From contig CM064502.1 in NCBI GenBank assembly GCA_032716605.1, positions 54,928,368-54,992,367 on the forward strand: a stretch of 64,000 bases of DNA, read 5' to 3'. The position numbers and the translations under genes were made by a program. The stretch's first letter is position 1. Each line of letters starts with the position of its first letter. Positions 10,898-23,262 of the stretch are shown piece after piece. This stretch comes from Paralithodes platypus. Taxonomy: Eukaryota > Arthropoda > Malacostraca > Decapoda > Lithodidae. The notes under the pieces are model-generated. The model ran no database searches, was not told the DNA's origin, and saw only the letters and a list, made by a program, of their open reading frames with translations.

Positions 10898-11220
10898 CCC
10901 TAGGGTATGGGGTAAATATATGAAAGTGGAGACCCCCCCCCCCCCCCCCTCTAATGTGTGAGGGTGGGAGTTAAAAAAAAAAAGAAAAATCCCCCCCCCC
11001 CCCTAATGTATGAGGGTGGAAGTAAAAAAAATAAATACAAAAATCCTCCCCCCCCCCCTAATGTATGAGGGCCGGACTGTTAAAAAAAAAAAAAAAAATC
11101 CCCCTCCCCCCCCCCCCCTAATGTATGATGGTGGGAATGTAAAAAAGAAAAACAAAAAATACCCCCCCCCCTAATGTATGAACGTGTATGAAGGTGGGAA
11201 TGAAAAAAAAAAAAATTCGA
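10655..11220. repeat. Poly-C minisatellite block, left of palindrome centre
   Basis: Two degenerate tandem units are present. One contains GGGGTAAATATATGAAAGTGGAGA followed by a C-run (near 10680, 10763, 10820, 10906). The other contains TAATGTATGAGGGTGGGAGT, an A-run and a C-run (near 10952, 11004, 11058, 11119, 11172; period about 55-60 bp). A 56-base T homopolymer sits at 10842-10897. Open frames here are low-complexity artefacts. Confidence 0.85.
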
Positions 11221-11690
11221 AAAAAAAAAAAAAAAAATCATACATTCAAATTTATGAAAATGCTTTTTCATAAATTCGAATTTATGAATCTTTTTGTTTC
11301 ATAAATTTGAATGTATGAATCTTTTTTAACCATTTTTTTAACAAAATAACACAAAAAGATTGTTATTTTGTTAAAAAAATTGTTATAAAAAATTCATACA
11401 TTCAAATTTATGAAAAAAAAAGATTCATCAATTCGAATGTATGAAAAAAAAAAAAAAAAAATCATACATTCAAATTGATGAATCTTTTTTTTTCATAAAT
11501 TTGAATGTATGAAAAAAATTTAACAATTTTTTTAACAAAATAACAATCTTTTGTGTTATTTTGTTAAAAAATTTGTTAAAAAAGATTCATACATTCAAAT
11601 TTATGAAAAAAAAAGATTCATCAATTCGAATTTATGAAAAAGCATTTTCATAAATTCGAATGTATGAATTTTTTTTTTTTTTCGATTTTT
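11221..11690. repeat. Palindrome centre: nested AT-rich hairpins
   Basis: The symmetry point is an A-run at 11444-11461, flanked by GATTCATCAATTCGAATGTATGA and its inverse. Within each arm are further hairpins: AACAAAATAACA...TGTTATTTTGTT (11340-11380 and 11535-11575) and repeated TTCATACATTCAAATTTATGAA-like inverted units. The sequence could extrude as cruciform or fold as a hairpin. Confidence 0.85.
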
Positions 11691-11699
11691 TTTCTTTTC

Positions 11700-12140
11700 A
11701 CTCCCGACCTCATACACGTTCATACATTAGGGGGGGGGGATTATTTATTTATTTTTTTTTGTTTATACATTCCCGCCCTCATACATTAGGGGGGGGGGGA
11801 GGTTTACATTTCCGCCCTCATACATTAGGGGGGGGGGATTTTTTGTTTTTTTAACTCCCGCCCTCATACATTGGAGGGGGGGGGGATATCCACTTTCATA
11901 TATTTACCCCATACCCTAAGGGGGGGGGGGGAAGAGAGACTTCCACTTTCATATATTTACCCCATACCCCAAAAGAGTAGGGGGGGGGGGGGTCTTCACT
12001 TTTATATTTACCCCATAATGTGGGGGTGAGGGGGGGTTTGGCCCTCTCCACTTTCATGTATCTACCAGAGAGAGGGGGGGGGGGGATCTCCACCTCCAAA
12101 TATTTTCCCCGTACCTGGGGGGGGGGGGGGGGGGGAGATA
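11700..12140. repeat. Poly-G minisatellite block, right of palindrome centre
   Basis: Inverted counterpart of 10655-11220: units with CATACATTAGGGGGGGG and CCACTTTCATATATTTACCCCATA separated by G-runs. It lacks the 56-base homopolymer of the left arm; the equivalent place reads as a mixed purine tract with a G-run (11920-11940). Confidence 0.85.
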
Positions 12141-12779
12141 CATATGCATGAATAGGGTTACTAAAAAACACTTTCCAGGTCCATATATTTATTAATTAGC
12201 GATATTTTTTTAATATTTCCAGTTATTTTTTCCCATGGAATATATTTCTAGCATTAACAAATATTACATTACTTTATATTGTAATTGTTTTTGCAATATA
12301 TAGGTACTTTTTACCTACATACCCACCAGGTGGAGTACATGTGCCCAAAACATGCGGTCATTGTACATTTATTGTAAATTTATTTACCGTGTGAAGTTCA
12401 ATGTATACCCTTCGACAAAGATCAATACAAAACAAGTTTTTCCTCAATCTAAAGTTCTTGAATATTAATAAGGCCATCAAAACATTTATCATAAATTCAT
12501 ATTAGTTTTCATTAATTATTTATAGGTTAATGAATAAATTTAAATTAATTTAAACATTTGTATAAGTTTTGTCTATACTGTGACTTATGTTTTGGTATAT
12601 TTTCCAAGTTATAAAATCAATAAGCAGGTCATACGAGAAACTTAAAAATGCTGGGTAAAAATTCATATAAAATTTAAGTCGCATAAATTAAATATTGTTA
12701 AGGTCAATTATTGTAACTCTTTACTTGTACCAAGAGTCGGTCATCTAGTTTGGTGAAAGTTTTACAAATCTTAGTGTGC

Positions 12780-14330
12780 AGAATTTTGATGCGAGTATCC
12801 TAGGTTAAGTCCTTGGAAAACCAAAAAATTTGGGAAGTCGGGGATGGAATTTCGATAAATAAAGAGTAGGGGAAATGCAAAGATCTCCATGGGAATGGAG
12901 ACAGGTAGAAATAAACAGTAGATGAAAGTCCGATAAACAGACAAATTAAAATAGGCAAAGGTAAAATGCGGATATGGGAGAGAATAAGCCGTTGACATGA
13001 TGCAGAAGTTATGTAAATTAGCATGGAAAAAAGAAAAGCAGTGATAGTACCCCTGTACAAAGGGAAGGGTAGTAAAGAGTGAAAGTTATAGGGGAATTAG
13101 CTTGCTTAGCATACCTGAAAAGGTATACGCAACAGACTTCAGAAGATAACAGGACAAAATAGGCATGAAAGGGCAGGGGCTGCATTGACCAGATAGCCTC
13201 AATGCGCATTCAATGATTTAGAAAAGGCCTATGACAAAGTAGATTGGGAGGGTCTGTGGGATGTGTCAACAGCATATGGTATGGGACAAAAGTTGCTAAT
13301 GGCAATACAAAAATTCTATAGGAATGCAATGGCAAATGTGAATGTAGGAGAGAAGTTAAGCAAGAGTTTTGAGGTCAATGTAGAAGTAAGGAAGGGAGGA
13401 GTCATGTCACCATGGTTAAATATGCACATGGAGTGATTTGAGAATGTAGGGCGCGATTAATGGGTATAGGCGCTAGGCTGGAATCACAGTGAAGAGTGAA
13501 AGATCTTAAAATGTTTATATGCCGACTATGCAGTCCTGTTGCCGGAAAATGTGGAAGAACTTCAGAGAGTGGTCAGACTTAGACAGTATGCAAAAAGATA
13601 GAGGTCAATGCAAGGTAATGGTGTTTGAGAGAAGAATGCACGAACCCATAGATATTTACGCAAAATATAGAATTAAAGAACATTAAGAAAGAACATTAGA
13701 AAAGTTGCAAAATAATGAGAAATTAGGTATTGGAAGAGATTGAAAGTTTCAAGTACTGTACTAGGGAGCTGTACTATGGAAATACAGTATGGTAAAATGT
13801 TCAGAGAATGAATAAAGACAGAATGCCAAGAAAGATAGGAGAGTGGGTGGAGCAGCTAGTAGTGTTAGACTACCTTTGGTATGGGAAAAGAAAGTGGAAA
13901 AATACATAGAGGAAAAACTTCCACGTAGTGGAAGGGGCATTGTGGTACAGGCAAAGGAAGCATGTCTTGACAAAGTAGCCTGGAGACATTTATGTCATGG
14001 CCATCCTTTAGCAGGATTTTTCCAGAGAGGAAAATAATAATAAAATTTATGAGAAGGTATGAAAAACCAAAATATCCAGTATAACTGGAAAGGAGTGAAA
14101 TGAAAGCTACACAAAAGGTAAAAGAAAGTGCAAATATGAATATGAAAGACTAGAATTAAAAATAAACAAGCAGTTGAACAAGAAATGTCAGGTAGGGGTG
14201 GACCTAGAATGACGTGTGCTCGGGTACTCCAGTTCGATCTCTATAAGAGGCAGCCTTCGACAGGGCCACCTGGAAATCCGCAATTTACGACTTGAGACTA
14301 ACCACATTTGCTGTGGTCAAAACGGTCTTT
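12780..14330 (+). pseudogene. Decayed non-LTR retrotransposon, right-arm copy, with internal deletion
   Basis: Plus-strand partner of the 8.1-10.0 kb remnant. Recognisable RT pieces: VPLYKGKGS and YRGISLLSIPEKVYA (about 13050-13120), FNDLEKAYDKVDWEGLWD (about 13210-13265), RKGGVMSPWLNMHM (about 13390-13430), a mutated active-site block YADYAVLLPENVEELQ (about 13515-13565) and the terminal ACLDKVAWRHLCHGHPLAG (about 13960-14015). The frame changes repeatedly. About 419 bp that encode the WFGHMERM block on the left arm are missing at about 13745. Confidence 0.72.
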
Positions 14331-14769
14331 AAACATTTATGTATGTATAGAGGAATTAACCTTTGAAAATTATAGAAATATTTGTATGACTAGGACAAGA
14401 ATGGTCGAAGTAAAAGAAAACTTAAAAATGTGAACCGAACTTATTGTGCGATGTCGACAGGAAAATTCATATAAAAGGGGGGATACAACAAATTATGGAT
14501 GAAAATAGAGCCTTAACATAAGATTGAAAATGTAAATAAAACAAACGCCAATCATCTAATTCAACCACAACAAATAGTGAAAAAAGTTAAATAATACATC
14601 ACTAGAAAAATCGAGCGAAGGATAGGCATGGAGTGCAATTTTTTTTTTTTTTTTTATTTATTTTGCAAGCTTTACAATTTTAAACTGCTCCAGTATGAAA
14701 CGCAAGCTATTCTATTCTATATAATCTGGTACAATCTCCACTTTTCCTATTTTTTATTTTTATTTTTTT

Positions 14770-14880
14770 TTGGGGGGGGGGGGGGTGGCAGACTCTAGAC
14801 AGAGCCAGAATAGGCATAACACGACAAAACAATGAACACAAACAAAATACAAACACCTAGGCAAGCTACCAGTCACTAAA
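14770..14880 (-). repeat. SINE fragment, palindrome partner of 7520-7655
   Basis: A G-run followed by GGTGGCAGACTCTAGACAGAGCC and the complement of the left-arm SINE tail. Confidence 0.5.
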
Positions 14881-15059
14881 AATGAAAGTATACAACCAAT
14901 GAGTCTTCCATATACTTATTAATGAATCTGAAACTTTGAGTATAACAAAGTGTAAAACTTAAACTTGGGAGTACCCAAAAAGGAATGGAGAGGATAAGGT
15001 TAGGCAGAACTTTGAGATCAGAAGATAACAAAAAGCAAGATATTATAATTTAATACTTA

Positions 15060-17650
15060 AAATAAACAAACCAAAACTAATAACTATAAGAAACGCCCCT
15101 TTAACATTAATAATCAATTACAAACCCCAATGTACTTTAATAAACTAATAAAAACATATGGTCCTCCCAGGATTCAAACTCAGACCACCACACCCAGAAA
15201 ATCAGCATCTAAACCATTACACCACCAACAGTTATAGCAGATTGACAACTAAACAGAATGGAAACTTAGAAATAAATTAAAATTTAAGACTTGCAAACTA
15301 AACAAACCAAAACTGTGACAAAGACAATATAAAGGCAAAATAACTAATCAAAATCGCTATGTGAAAAAAATGCTTGCCATAATAAAATTTATGAAATAAA
15401 ACAAAATAAATCTAAACAAATATTGGCAAGGAAGTTAATTTGATTAAGGAAGGACAATGTGGTCTAAGGACAATGTGGTCTAAGGAAATAATGAACACCC
15501 ATTCTTAACATTAATCATCAATTACAAACTCCAATGTACTTTATTAAAATTTAAAATTGCAAACTTAAACCAAAACTGGGACAGACAATATAAAGGCAAA
15601 ATAACTAATCAAAATCGGTTATAACAAAAGCATATGGTCCTCCCGGGACTAACTCAGGACACCACACCCAGAACATAAGCATCTAATCCATTACACCACC
15701 AAAACCGATTCCAAAAGAATATCAGCAAGACTAGGGCAGCGAAGAACTATTTCAATGGAGACATTCGAAAGCGCTAGTCAACAAGGAAAAGGGGAGAGAC
15801 TACGCTGAACGGCAGGAACAAATTAGAATTTAAAACTTTTAAAATAAACAAACCAAACTGGGACAATACAAGATAAAAGCAAAACTGCCAATACCTAAAT
15901 ATTTAATTTAAAGTTACCTTCCAATCAAATTTATCAAAACAACTTAAAACTTCCAAGATAAAACCAAAACTATACCTAAATATTTAATGAAATTTACAAA
16001 CACATGTGGCAGTCAAAAGTTTTAAAATTCCCATGAAATAAGTAAGAGACCTGCCAGTAATTAGAATCAGATTTAATTTTATTTTATTTGGCTAAAAAAC
16101 TAATGCAGACGAACTGCTTATATTCATATTTATTCACAAACTCTATCAACTTATGGAGTAATTAGAAAGAATTTAATTTCATTAGGATGTAAAACTTGCT
16201 AAATAAACAAACCAAAACTTGCAAGATAAACTCAAACTAATCAAAATCGCTATGTGGAAATCTATCTATATACAGTACATACTCAGGCCCAATCCCACTA
16301 TAATTATAATCTAAATAATGCTCAAAATAATCAGGAATATATAATGAAGGCATATAAAAAATAATTATATATTTGTACAAACTTTAAACAATATAGTCTC
16401 ATTTCTGTAGGTTTATAACATAAGCCGATTAGGATCAGTTTAATACCTATACCTTTGTATCTAAAAACTACATGCAATAATGCAACCATTAAAATTAATG
16501 CCAAAAAGAATCCACTAAATTGAGAAGTTAGTCCAATTATTACTACTTTATCATTTAAAACTTGCAAAACAAACTAACCAAAACTTGGGATAACGGTAGA
16601 AAGACAAAACAACTTATCAAAATAACTAGTGGAAAAAATGCTCAAGTAAAATAATTTATAAATAAAAGAACATGTTTTGCGCTATTGAAAATTCTAAAGT
16701 AATAAAAATTAATGTACTACTATAATTATGCACAACACTTAACCAGAGGCCATTACTGGTGTAAAATGAATTATGGAAAACTTTCAAAATAAACAAACCA
16801 AAACTTAGACGAACAGTAAAAAGACCAAACAAAATTATCAAAATCGCTGTGGAAACTCTTAAACAAAATAATGTCTTCAAGAAAGCGAGTTTATAACAAA
16901 ATAGGACTGCGAAGTTTAATTTGAAGAATCATTATGGTTACTCATAAAAATGTAGGAATAATACTCTACCAGGAATTGCATCTAAAATTTAAAAAAAAAA
17001 ATAAAATACTTTAATTTGACAGAACCATTTTGATTTAAAGCTATACAGGAATATGAACAAATTTTAGACTTATTGAAGGCATAAAGATAATTAAATTTTA
17101 ATATTTAACGGAAACTTCTGACATATTAAATGGTGAATAGTCTTTAGACCTATACTTTTACATAAATAAAAACTTCTAAAATAAACTAACCAAAAGTTAT
17201 ATGAACAGTAAAAAGACATCTAATAAAAATCGCTATGGAAACGATGCTTTAGTAAAATAATAATTTATAAATGAAAGCTTGCAAGTGTTTAAAAATTCTC
17301 TACTGAAGGCATTAGAAAATTCTAAATTATTAAATTTGTACAAACTACTTTAAATAGTATAATGGCCTCTTTCTGCAATACTGCATTTATTTTTCAACCT
17401 AACTATATTTTGGGTACAGATTTAACTAATGATTTGAGATTATATAATATTTATGATCTTCCATTACTATATTACATTCTTCTTCTTTTAACTGGGCTAA
17501 ACCTGATTTACATTACTCAAACTTTTTAACCAAAATTCCTTCCAATGACTAGTCTTACCAGATAAACTTATGTTATAAACCAACCAGAATTAAGTCATAT
17601 AAAACTTTCAAAATAAACAAACTAAAACTGTTAAAACAAAAGCAACTTAT
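15060..17650 (-). repeat. Module M cluster and tRNA-like SINEs, right arm
   Basis: Minus-oriented module M copies lie near 15060, 15295, 15545, 15835, 15950, 16190, 16555, 16785, 17165 and 17600. tRNA-Gln-like heads are at 15155-15235 and 15640-15708. Order and spacing mirror 4.3-7.3 kb. The Helitron empty site is at 16901/16902. Confidence 0.7.
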
Positions 17651-18092
17651 AAACTTATGAAGTTAATACTGAAGTTTCACAACTTGGTCACTGCCAAAGC
17701 ATATTCATATATACATTAAAAACTTTGATTCCTTAAGTTTATTTTATGCATGGTACACAAAGGTTGATTATAATACAATACAATAAAATTTAGAATTTAT
17801 TGAACACTAATAATCCGACAAAGATATATATATAATAGTTTTGAAACGGCAATATTAATAAAAAAAAAATTAAGTGACCAGAATTGAAACTTACAACCCT
17901 TTTTAACTTCATTAGTTGACATCCATTGGACAAATTTACAGAAAAGTAGATTAGGTGAAAATATCAAAGTTTGTGAACATGGGAGCTACACCAAGGGATC
18001 AGATCATCTAGTCTGATAGTTAATAAATAATCTAGATTTTACCAATTTCACCACACCACCAAACACCTCCAATGAAATTAATAAAAGCAATT

Positions 18093-18166
18093 CTGAGATT
18101 CCCCGGGATTCGAACCTGGGGTATCACAGATTTGTAGACACCTTAACCATTACACCACCAGGACTT
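18093..18166 (-). repeat. tRNA-derived SINE-like unit, type C (right arm)
   Basis: Contains CCCCGGGATTCGAACCTGGGG and CCTTAACCATTACACCACCAGG, the complements of a B box and an A box. It is the partner of 3163-3238. Unpaired acceptor strands argue against a working tRNA. Confidence 0.6.
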
Positions 18167-18617
18167 AAAAACATTATAAGTGAGGCAGCTCTGAAAAGCA
18201 CTGCCTGGAGCACTACCATTAGGGCGCAAGACCAGAACCGCACTTAATGTGGAACAGTCTTTAAATTGATCAAGTATTTTAAAATAATTATTTTGCTGAA
18301 GCGTGGTTTCGACAGCGATTTTGATATGTTGTCTTTTTACGGTGTTCGTCCAAGTTTTGGTTTGTTTATTTTGCAAGTCTTACATTATAATTATGTACGA
18401 GTAGGCTATATATGAACACTATACTTTCAAACTATTTTGAGCAAGTGAAGGGTAGAACAAGATTGAGTTTTACTTTAGTAGAAACTAAATATATAAAAAA
18501 CGGAGAATGGGCCTGAGTAAAATAAATAGAAGTAGATGTCGACCAGGTTCTTGTCCGTTGCTGTAGTGCTGAGTGGTGGAGGTATGGAAGCCTTAAGTGG
18601 AGGCGTCGATTCCTTAA

Positions 18618-18966
18618 GGGGAGACTGATTTTCTGGACCCCCTTCTCCCTAATGTTTAGCCCCACTAGTTGAGATTTTAAGACTGATTTAATTAGTTTGG
18701 AGATTTTATGACTTGTCACCCCATTTCTGTAAATATTGGGACCCTTTGTGCCATTTAGGTGTATTTTTCCTGGCGAGCAATAGCAAGCCTGTAATTTTAG
18801 GAGGAATCGGCCTTCGGCCGGGATATTTCTCTACCGAAAAATGTACAAATTTATCTTTAAGGAGTGTCTAGGGGGTGATTTCCAAAGCTTGATAGAGGTC
18901 TAGCGAGAAAACTATGAAATAAAGTAATAAATGAATTAATAGACCATAAAAACGGTCAGTCTCCCC
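18618..18966. mobile_element. TTAA-flanked foldback MITE (family F), right arm
   Basis: A 349-bp element lies between TTAA 18614-18617 and TTAA 18967-18970, with GGGGAGACTG/CAGTCTCCCC ends. It has the same internal landmarks as the left-arm copy (CCTGGCGAGCAATAGC, GGCCTTCGGCC). It is duplicated with the palindrome. Confidence 0.7.
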
Positions 18967-19290
18967 TTAACCCTCTCACATCAGTTGGCGTAGTGCTGAG
19001 TGGAGGTGTGAAAGCTTTAATTTTCAATCCAGCCAGTGTATGGTAGAGGTTTTCAAGGTTATTTGTTTGAGTTTCCGTTCTTCCTGCAAACCGGGCCAAA
19101 CCTGTTGAACACAGAATTGCAAAACTTTAAAGTTATTAAATATATTAGCATTAGAGAATTATGGATTTCATAAGAATTTAGTCATTATTGTAACAAAACT
19201 AAACTCCTTAGCACCGGATCTATTTAGACTATACAAACTAATATAACTTCTTTAAAGATGAAACTAATGCTTGCTTCACAATTTTCTCCT

Positions 19291-19800
19291 AATGACCGAA
19301 TAGTCACAATACCACGCTAAGTTACCGCGGGCTAGCAAGAACCATGAAATATATATCGTTGTCCCTATTCGGGCTCTGTCTCGAATACTGTAGATTATAA
19401 ACTAAAGATAAGAATCTAATAGTAGCCCAAATAAGTAGAAAGTTAAAATATCAAACTTTAAAATTAACTCCAAAGTTACTGTTCAAAATGCTTTTAAATT
19501 TATCGGAAATTAAACCAAGAGAATATTATAATTTAAAGCTTGCAAACCAAACAAACTACAACTTGGACAAGATAAATGCAAAGGAACTATTCAAAATCGC
19601 TATGTGGAAATAACTTAAATAAATAAAATTTAGATCGAAGTACTGTATGAAATTAAATACTCATGCTGAAGGGGTTAAGTACCCCACAGTGAAATGGTTA
19701 AAGACTAATTATGGTCTATCGATTTAATTCGGATTTGTTTTCACCAACCCACCAATTAATTTAAAAATAAACCTAACTAGTGAAATCTATAAAAGTAATT
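19291..19800. other. Intergenic; one module M copy
   Basis: Outside the palindrome. A minus-oriented module M lies at about 19540-19615. Apart from that I see no coding or element structure. Confidence 0.5.
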
Positions 19801-21699
19801 AATACATTTAGTACTCAAAGGACTCGAACCTAGGATACGGACCGAAATTCCGCACACTAAGCATTAGGCTATCAAGCCAGTTACAAGGTCAACTCCACCC
19901 CTTCTCCAGTGTTTTGTTAAAGAATACTACATTAGAGTTAGTACAGCCAAAAGCAACTGATCACTGGTAAACATAACTTGTGCAAATTCTAGAGACTAAC
20001 TTTACAATTCTGTCATTTCATATTTGTTCACAAACCAACTTTCTTCTAAACTCAATAAATTAAACGAATACATGTGGCACTCCAAGGACTCGAACCTAGG
20101 ATTCCCACACCGAAATTCCGCACATTTATGCATTACGCTAACAAAGAAAACTTTAAACCTTGTGACTGGTACGGAAATATATTAATAAAATTGAAAGTTA
20201 TGAGCAATATCATGTACCGGGTATATATAAATTTGCTTTTGACTATACAGTTTAGAGAAGTTAGATTAGTTTTGATTATAAAGTTTGGTTAGTTTTGGTT
20301 AAGTTGGGTATGTTAGTAAGAGATAAGATAGGAGCTTTATGTTAGTAAGAGATAAGTTAAGAGCTTTGTTAAGTTGGCTATGTTAGTACAAGAGAAGTTA
20401 GGAGCTGGGGTTAAATTGACCGAGGCTGACATGGATATTACGCTTCTATTCATATTTTTTCACCAACCAACTTTACTTTTAAACTATGAAAACAAATACT
20501 GTACACACACCAATCCAAGGACTCTAACCTAGGATACATCAAAACTCTGCGCATTTAAGAATTACGCCATGAAGACTGTTCGAAAAATATAAGTTTTAAT
20601 AATTCTAATTATTCAGTTCCAATCTATACCAGTGTTTCCCTCGCATTATCCTACCCAAGAACAACCCTCCGATCTAAACTCCTACCCACAACAAGCTTCC
20701 ACATATTGGTGATTTCTATGCACGTATCATTCGTGTTCCGTTACTCCAATGCATAGTGCCTAAAAGTTAAACTATATCTTGCATATAACTACAAGAATTC
20801 CTAAATTTTGTTTTTACACCAACCAACTTCACATCTAAACTCAAATCAACAAATACATGTGGCACTCAGAGGGCTCTAACCCAGGATACTCTCATCGAAA
20901 TTCTGCGCACTATCCATTACACTATCAAGACAGTTAAAGAAATATACACAAGCCTAAGAATTATTATGCAGTTTCGAATCCTGCATTTACTAGGTTTCAC
21001 AACCCAAACTACCTTCGTGCGAACTTTCGTAATTTGCCCTTTTTTTTAGTTACTCAAATTCAACAGAGTTCCACAAATCTTTAAATATTTTAAGGGTAAC
21101 TTTTGAGTTAGTTTTAAAGTCCTATATTTTAATCTAATTACACTAATTCATATGTTTTCACCAACCAACTTTACTTCTAAACTCAATGAAATCAACAAAT
21201 ACATGTGGCACTCCAAGGACTCCAACATAGGATTCTCGCACAAAAATTCTGCGCACTTATGCATTACCGGCATACAAAATAAATTTCGAAAATTTAGGCC
21301 TACAAAATAGGACCGATCAGGTATGATTTTGAAAAAGTATACGGCCAGAAAAATACTAATTAAGTTTATGTTGAATCAAACTTAATATACTGCAATGGAC
21401 AATTTACTGCAAAGACAGATGGTTCAAAAGTTAAAGACTATTTCTGCATTAAATATTTAACACTATTTTACAATACACTAAGAATGTATACTATTTACTT
21501 GTGTGTAGTAAGCTTCAATGGTTTACATTAAGAAACTATTCCCCCTTCCAGAATAATTATAGTACAATTATTTTAAGTTCTAGTGCCTCAAGGTTACATA
21601 ACAATTCATATTTTTTCACCAACCATCTTTACTTCTAAACTCAATGAATACAAATACATGTGGCACTCCAGGACTCTAACCTAGGATACTCATACCGAA

Positions 21700-22250
21700 A
21701 TTCCGCGCACTTATGCATTACACTATCAAGGCAGCAGTGCCAGTTTCAAGAACTTTACATCTATGAGAGCATAGTACAGTCTGTGACCCATCCCCCTAGG
21801 GACAATCACTGTTCCGAGTTTTACAACTCTTTATAACTTTCCTGGCAAGTTCATTTTAGTGACTGAAAAGACTTTGGATATACGGAAATATGGTTTTACC
21901 ACACTGTCCTACAGCGACACCTCCGGGGAATATATAAAAAGGTAGTATAAATCTACTTCTCTTTGTGTGCACATGTGGCTGGTGGGTTAAGGGTTCCTGG
22001 TAGTGGTAGCTTGGTGTCGTCAGGTAGGTTGGTGTGGCCTGTTAGTGGTAGCTTGAAGTAATCTGGTAGCTTGGTTGGAGTAGTCTGCACCACCTGATAA
22101 GGAAAAAGGGTTCGGTCAGGGTTGATCAAATCATTATAAAATGCTGGAAACCTTGGCAAGCATATTTATTATGAATTATATTAAATGCTTAAAAATATCA
22201 ACCAAGCAAATTTAATATAAATATATTTGAAATTATTAAAACAAATATAT
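21700..22250 (-). repeat. Duplicated segment, copy 1, with exon-like 3' part
   Basis: Similar to 25700-26420 over several blocks (GGGACAATCACT / GGGACAGTCACT; GGATATACGGAAATAT / GGATATGTGGAAATAT; AAGGAAAAAGGGTT / AAGGAAAAGGTTT). On the minus strand an acceptor-like CCCTTTTTCCTTATCAG at about 22105 is followed by an open stretch with a TKLPDY/DDTKLP internal repeat, ending at a stop near 21953. Function unknown; it may be non-coding. Confidence 0.45.
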
Positions 22251-22369
22251 AGCCTACTAAATATTGGAACATTTTAATGCCACTTATAAACTTTTTCAAT
22301 AATTATTTAGTACAACCAACTTTCTCAATGAACGTGGTCCCGGACCCTGAGAATTATAACCCTTGAATG

Positions 22370-22450
22370 TAGTTTCTGTTTGGGCTCTGTCAAGTCGGCC
22401 ACCCCCAGCAAGGAGGTATGTGCCATAGTAAATACATACAAACTTTCTAC
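22370..22450. repeat. SINE fragment (GGCTCTGTC..GTCGGCCACC)
   Basis: Carries TGGGCTCTGTCAAGTCGGCCACCCCCAGC and GGTATGTGCC, the shared core of this SINE family. The flanks (22160-22740) show nothing else recognisable. Confidence 0.45.
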
Positions 22451-23027
22451 CCCTAAGCTAACTAACAAGCCAGTTACTTTAGATTGAAGGACAATGATCA
22501 ACTTTAATATTTTGCTAAGAGGTCGCAAAGCTTCTAAAACAGAAAATTAGAGTGATATTAATCTGATTTTGTGCCATTACATATAGAATTAAGACTAAAT
22601 GGTCTTTAATTTAGCATTTATTCTTAATTAACTTCAAAATATAACCCCTTACATATAGTTTGGGATATGAAAACCGACACAGGATTAAAATATAAGTATC
22701 CCATTTAAGAAGTACAGTATCTAATAAATTCATATTTAGTCACCAACCAACCAATTAACTAACAAATATACCTAATTAATTAAATAAATTAAACTAATGA
22801 ATAAGGTGTGGTTCACCAAAGACTAACCCTAGGATGATACTCTCACCTCAATTCGGTGCACTAAGCGCTATCAAGATCAAAATATTTAATTTACTTCTCT
22901 AAAGAGCATATTCTTCCAATTCCAACTGCACTAATAAACTTTAGAGCACAATTTTAATTTCAAATCAAAAAAATATATTCTATTTTTATATTACACCCAA
23001 CCCCTCTCAAATTAATGAAAGTAAGCA

Positions 23028-23262
23028 TGTGATCCACCGGGATTCGAACCTGGGTTACCACATACAGATTGTAAACACTAACCATTACATCAAGGCAATT
23101 ACTGTAATATAAATAAGGAACACCAGATTCTTAACATTAATCCTCAATTACAAACTCCAATGTATTTTTATAAACTAATGAAAGCATATAGTCCTCCCAG
23201 GATTCTAACTCGGGACACCACACCCAGAACACAATTATCTAAACTATTACACCACCAACACA
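23028..23262 (-). repeat. Two adjacent tRNA-like SINEs (type C then type A)
   Basis: 23028-23095 has CACCGGGATTCGAACCTGGG and an A-box complement. 23100-23262 is a tRNA-Gln-like type A unit with its ATTAATCCTCAATTACAAACTCCAATGTA tail. A third type A relic lies at 23625-23750. A small open frame across 23160-23441 is SINE-derived. Confidence 0.55.

Larger units (their letters stand above)
2031..11443 (+). repeat. Left arm of a giant imperfect palindrome
   Basis: The reverse complement of this arm is found in order at 11462-19290. Anchors: AGGAGAAAATTGTGAAGCAAG at 2031 against its complement ending at 19290; the tRNA-like unit at 3163 against 18093-18166; the LINE remnant at 8.1-10.0 kb against 12.8-14.3 kb; ATGGACCTGGAAAGTG near 10612 against 12165-12180. 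The left arm is longer because it holds a Helitron (5057-5446), about 0.4 kb lost from the right-arm LINE, and extra sequence around 3240-4200. Arms differ by many substitutions and indels, so this is not a simple assembly fold-over. Confidence 0.9.
11462..19290 (-). repeat. Right arm of the giant palindrome
   Basis: Inverted counterpart of the left arm, with the same modules in reverse order: minisatellite blocks, LINE remnant (here + strand), poly-G/SINE fragment at 14770-14880, module M copies, tRNA-like units, a TTAA foldback MITE and the terminal segment. It keeps the empty Helitron site and lacks one internal LINE segment, so the arms evolved separately after duplication. Confidence 0.9.
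19806..22872 (-). repeat. Cluster of seven tRNA-like repeats (type B)
   Basis: Units near 19806, 20071, 20503, 20860, 21202, 21657 and 22805 share, on the minus strand, an A-box-like AGTGTAATG block, GGAATTTCGGTG and the B-box-like CCTAGGTTCGAGTCCTTGGAGTGCCACATG. Each is followed by a tail ending ...AAGTTGGTTGGTGAAAAAATATGAAT. Acceptor pairing is absent and sequences drift, so these are SINE-like relics, not tRNA genes. Between units I see no genes. Confidence 0.6.

Noticed and set aside
11660..12171. Phe/His- and Pro-rich ORFs around the palindrome centre
   Set aside because: Produced by homopolymer and minisatellite translation.
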